DNA of 64,000 nucleotides, taken from the NCBI RefSeq assembly GCF_013415905.1, contig NZ_CP058909.1:1364001-1428000 (forward strand), given 5' to 3'. The notes below the pieces were generated by a model. That model was not told where the DNA came from. It ran no database searches and saw nothing but the letters and a program-made list of their open reading frames with translations. Positions within the stretch are counted from its first letter, which is position 1. The number at the start of each line of letters is the position of its first letter. The translations under genes were made by a program, and so were the position numbers. The DNA is from Halosimplex pelagicum. GTDB lineage: Archaea; Halobacteriota; Halobacteria; Halobacteriales; Haloarculaceae. This document shows, one piece after another, positions 62,116-64,000 of the stretch.

Positions 62116-63642
62116 TCACTTCGGAGCGTCACCGAACCGCTCCGCGAGTCGGCGGCGGGCCAGGCCGAGACAGTCGGTGAACACCATCCAGACCTGCCGG
62201 ACGACGATCTTCACGTCGAACCAGAACGACTGGTTGCGGATGTACGTGAGGTCGTACTGGAGCTTCGCCCGGGAGTTCTCGCTGGAGACCTCGTTGATCT
62301 GGGCCAGGCCGGTCAGCCCGGGTTTGACGAACCAGCGTTTCTTCCACGTCTCCATCTCGTGCTGGAGGAACGCCTCCTCGGCCGTCCACGCGGCCCGCGG
62401 GCCGACGACGCTCATCTGCCCGGTGAAGATGGCCCACAGCTGGGGGAGTTCGTCGAGGTGAGTCCGCCGGAGGAACCGCCCGACGCGGGTGACCCGCTCG
62501 GCCTCCTCGCCGGGGGTCGCCGACTCGCCCTCGGGGCGCATGCTCCGGAACTTGTAGACGGGGAACGTGTCGCCGAACTGCGTGGTGCGCTCCTGTCGGT
62601 AGAAGACGGGACCGCGGCTGTCGACCTTGATGGCGACCGCGATGGGAATCGTCACGGCGAGCGTGACGGCCAGCCCGACGCTCGCGAACGCCAGGTCGAA
62701 CAGCCGCTTGGTCAGGCGGTTCTGCAGGTCCAGCGGCTCCATGTTGATCCCGATGAGTCGCTTGGTCCGCTCGGCGGAGATGGCGCCCTCCTCTTTCACG
62801 AGGACGCTCTCGTTGTGTTCGGTGAGGATCTCCACGTTCACGTCGTGTTCGTGACAGGTCTCCAGGACGCCGAAGAACTCCGCGCGGTCGGTCTGGGGTA
62901 GCGCGGGGATCACCGTCTCGACGTTCGACCGCTGCAGGATGTCGTCCAGTCGGGAGAGGCCGCCCAGACACTCGTACTGGGTGAGCTTCTCCGGGATCCC
63001 GGCGTGGCCGCCGTCGGTGCCGACTCGGTCGTCGGGGGCGGGGTCGCGCGCGTCGGTCGGCGAGAACGCGTAGCCGACGATCGGTTCGGCCGCCGCCTGG
63101 ACCGCGGCCTCGATGCGCTTGGGGTTGTTGCCGACGACCAGCGTCCCCCCGCTGCGCTTGAGCTGCCAGTGTTGGAGGGCGACGAACCAGACGGGCAGGG
63201 CGACCGACAGGATCCCGACGGTCGCGAGTAGCGCCGCCCGCGGGAGCCGGAGCGTGTAGTCGAAGTAGCCGACCGTGGCGAGCGCCGCCGTCACCACCAG
63301 CAGCGAGCGGACCGTCTCCGTCACGGTGTCGAGGATCCGCCGCGGCTGGGGTTTACACAGCGACAGCGTCGCGAGCACCGTCACGACGCCCGTGACCCCG
63401 AGCATCGTCGGGAGGTCGCCGCTGTGCCCGCCGATGTCGCTGGCGTGCCAGAACAGGGCGTGGCGGTCGAACACCCCCCGGGACTCCGCGACCCAGACGG
63501 CGGCGAGCGTCAGCGCCGTGAGCCCCACGAGCCCCGCGCCCGAGACGACCCGATACACGTTCTTCGGATGCCGGACCGAGTCGCCGCTGCCCAGCGACAG
63601 GCGAGAGCGCGACTCCGTCTCCGGTCCGGTGTCCGCTGCCAT
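62116..63642 (-). CDS. Polyprenyl-phosphate sugar-1-phosphate transferase (exopolysaccharide initiation)
   Basis: 508 residues. Four to five N-terminal membrane helices and a CoA-binding-like domain (TLVVGNNPKRIEAAVQAAAEPIVGYAF) precede a bacterial-type sugar transferase domain from about 315: KRLFDLAFASVGLAVTLAV, then VFYRQERTTQFGDTFPVYKFRSM, RTHLDELPQLWAIFTGQMSVVGPRAAW and KPGLTGLAQINEV. The family transfers hexose-1-phosphate from UDP/dTDP sugars to undecaprenyl or dolichyl phosphate (WbaP/PssY type). It starts exopolysaccharide synthesis. ATG 63642 is nine bases from a metal-repressor-type palindrome. The adjacent divergent glycosyltransferase supports the locus. Confidence 0.85.
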   Translation of the reverse strand: MAADTGPETESRSRLSLGSGDSVRHPKNVYRVVSGAGLVGLTALTLAAVWVAESRGVFDRHALFWHASDIGGHSGDLPTMLGVTGVVTVLATLSLCKPQPRRILDTVTETVRSLLVVTAALATVGYFDYTLRLPRAALLATVGILSVALPVWFVALQHWQLKRSGGTLVVGNNPKRIEAAVQAAAEPIVGYAFSPTDARDPAPDDRVGTDGGHAGIPEKLTQYECLGGLSRLDDILQRSNVETVIPALPQTDRAEFFGVLETCHEHDVNVEILTEHNESVLVKEEGAISAERTKRLIGINMEPLDLQNRLTKRLFDLAFASVGLAVTLAVTIPIAVAIKVDSRGPVFYRQERTTQFGDTFPVYKFRSMRPEGESATPGEEAERVTRVGRFLRRTHLDELPQLWAIFTGQMSVVGPRAAWTAEEAFLQHEMETWKKRWFVKPGLTGLAQINEVSSENSRAKLQYDLTYIRNQSFWFDVKIVVRQVWMVFTDCLGLARRRLAERFGDAPK

Positions 63643-63650
63643 CGATCCGA

Positions 63651-63666
63651 TTTAGGCAAACCTAAA
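63651..63666. promoter_or_regulatory. DtxR/SirR-type operator overlapping the transferase TATA box
   Basis: TTTAGGCAAACCTAAA, palindromic arms TTTAGG/CCTAAA as at 62065-62080. On the minus strand the TATA element TTTTATTTTA (63664-63674) abuts and overlaps it. A repressor bound here would block TBP/TFB. Confidence 0.65.
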
Positions 63667-63930
63667 ATAAAAGAGTACAGGTTTCGTCCCCGTCGGCGGA
63701 CGGCCCGCACCCACGAGAGCGGCGGTCGTCGCCGGCGCGACGCTCGGTTTTGGTGAGCCTAAGAATCGAAGCGCTTATTCCGATTTCGGTTCGGAGTGGA
63801 CCTACAGGGCTCGGGCCCGTCGGGACGGCGTTCGGCGGCCGGGACCGGCCGCCCGTCGCGAGCGCTGCGGGGGCGGCGACCCGGCGGTGTGCGGCCGCGC
63901 CACCGGCCCGAGCCGACTCTCGTCCGATCT
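63667..63930. promoter_or_regulatory. Divergent region with a third, degenerate site
   Basis: TTTTGGTGAGCCTAAG (63749-63764) resembles one arm of the same palindrome with one clean half (GCCTAAG). GCTTATTCC at about 63772 may be the promoter of the + gene, giving a long leader. No further gene is seen. Confidence 0.35.
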
Positions 63931-64000
63931 ATGTCAACCGACTCACCGGCGACCGACGCGCCGAACGTCCTGCAGGTCTGTACCTACTACTACCCGTTCA
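63931..64000 (+). CDS. Glycosyltransferase family 4-like, 5' end only
   Basis: ATG 63931 then STDSPATDAPNVLQVCTYYYPF, running off the window. The opening VLQVCTYYYP is typical of GT4 glycosyltransferases (usually continuing P/H-x-x-GG). It is divergent from the sugar-phosphate transferase and likely part of the same exopolysaccharide locus. Too short for more. Confidence 0.5.
   Translation, partial: MSTDSPATDAPNVLQVCTYYYPF

Overview
The window is chromosomal DNA of a halophilic archaeon (class Halobacteria). Genuine genes are GC-rich at third positions and encode acidic proteins. Starts are mostly leaderless, 25-30 bases behind a TATA-like element. The families are haloarchaeal: DUF7504, DUF7342, DUF6735 and DUF4870 proteins, a TFB transcription factor, DpsA, and twin-arginine or lipobox lipoproteins. 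Genus cannot be fixed from the sequence.

Layout. 1-8.6 kb holds the end of an FtsX-type ABC permease, a polytopic membrane protein, a DUF7504 protein and the remains of a surface-glycan locus: an alkaline-phosphatase-superfamily enzyme, a broken UPF0104 flippase, a DUF2304-GT2 glycosyltransferase and the 3' stub of a second phosphatase or sulfatase. 8.7-16.6 kb alternates small membrane, exported and winged-helix proteins with hairpin remnants of IS200/IS605-type elements and ends in a PemK/MazF-type toxin pair. 16.7-26.7 kb holds a creatininase-family enzyme, a cluster of four PQQ-like beta-propeller lipoproteins with Yip1-like and PH-like membrane partners, and a threonine-dehydratase-like PLP enzyme. 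26.7-28.1 kb is a complete TnpB element without TnpA.

A 1742-residue surface protein (29.1-34.4 kb) follows, built of 15 glutamine-rich repeats of about 23 residues, Ig-like repeats, a beta-helix and a Thr/Pro stalk. It is flanked by two copies of an 87-base direct repeat. 34.6-50.9 kb looks like an integrated plasmid or conjugative element: TFB, DUF6735, an OB-fold protein, an AbiE-like pair, a TumE-like pair, two VapBC pairs, a conjugation-type ATPase and a primase-like protein, with pseudogenes and repeats between.

50.9-64 kb returns to core-like genes: RtcB, a lipoprotein, DpsA and the start of an exopolysaccharide locus. Between these lies the strongest candidate for a little-described system, a 2081-residue secreted polymorphic-toxin-like protein (seven CARDB modules, carboxypeptidase-regulatory and B-repeat-like modules, and a BECR-nuclease-like tip) followed after 10 bases by a probable immunity gene. 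The exopolysaccharide gene and a newly read 55-residue gene beside it each carry a near-identical DtxR/SirR-type palindrome at their promoters, which suggests metal-dependent control of the polysaccharide locus.
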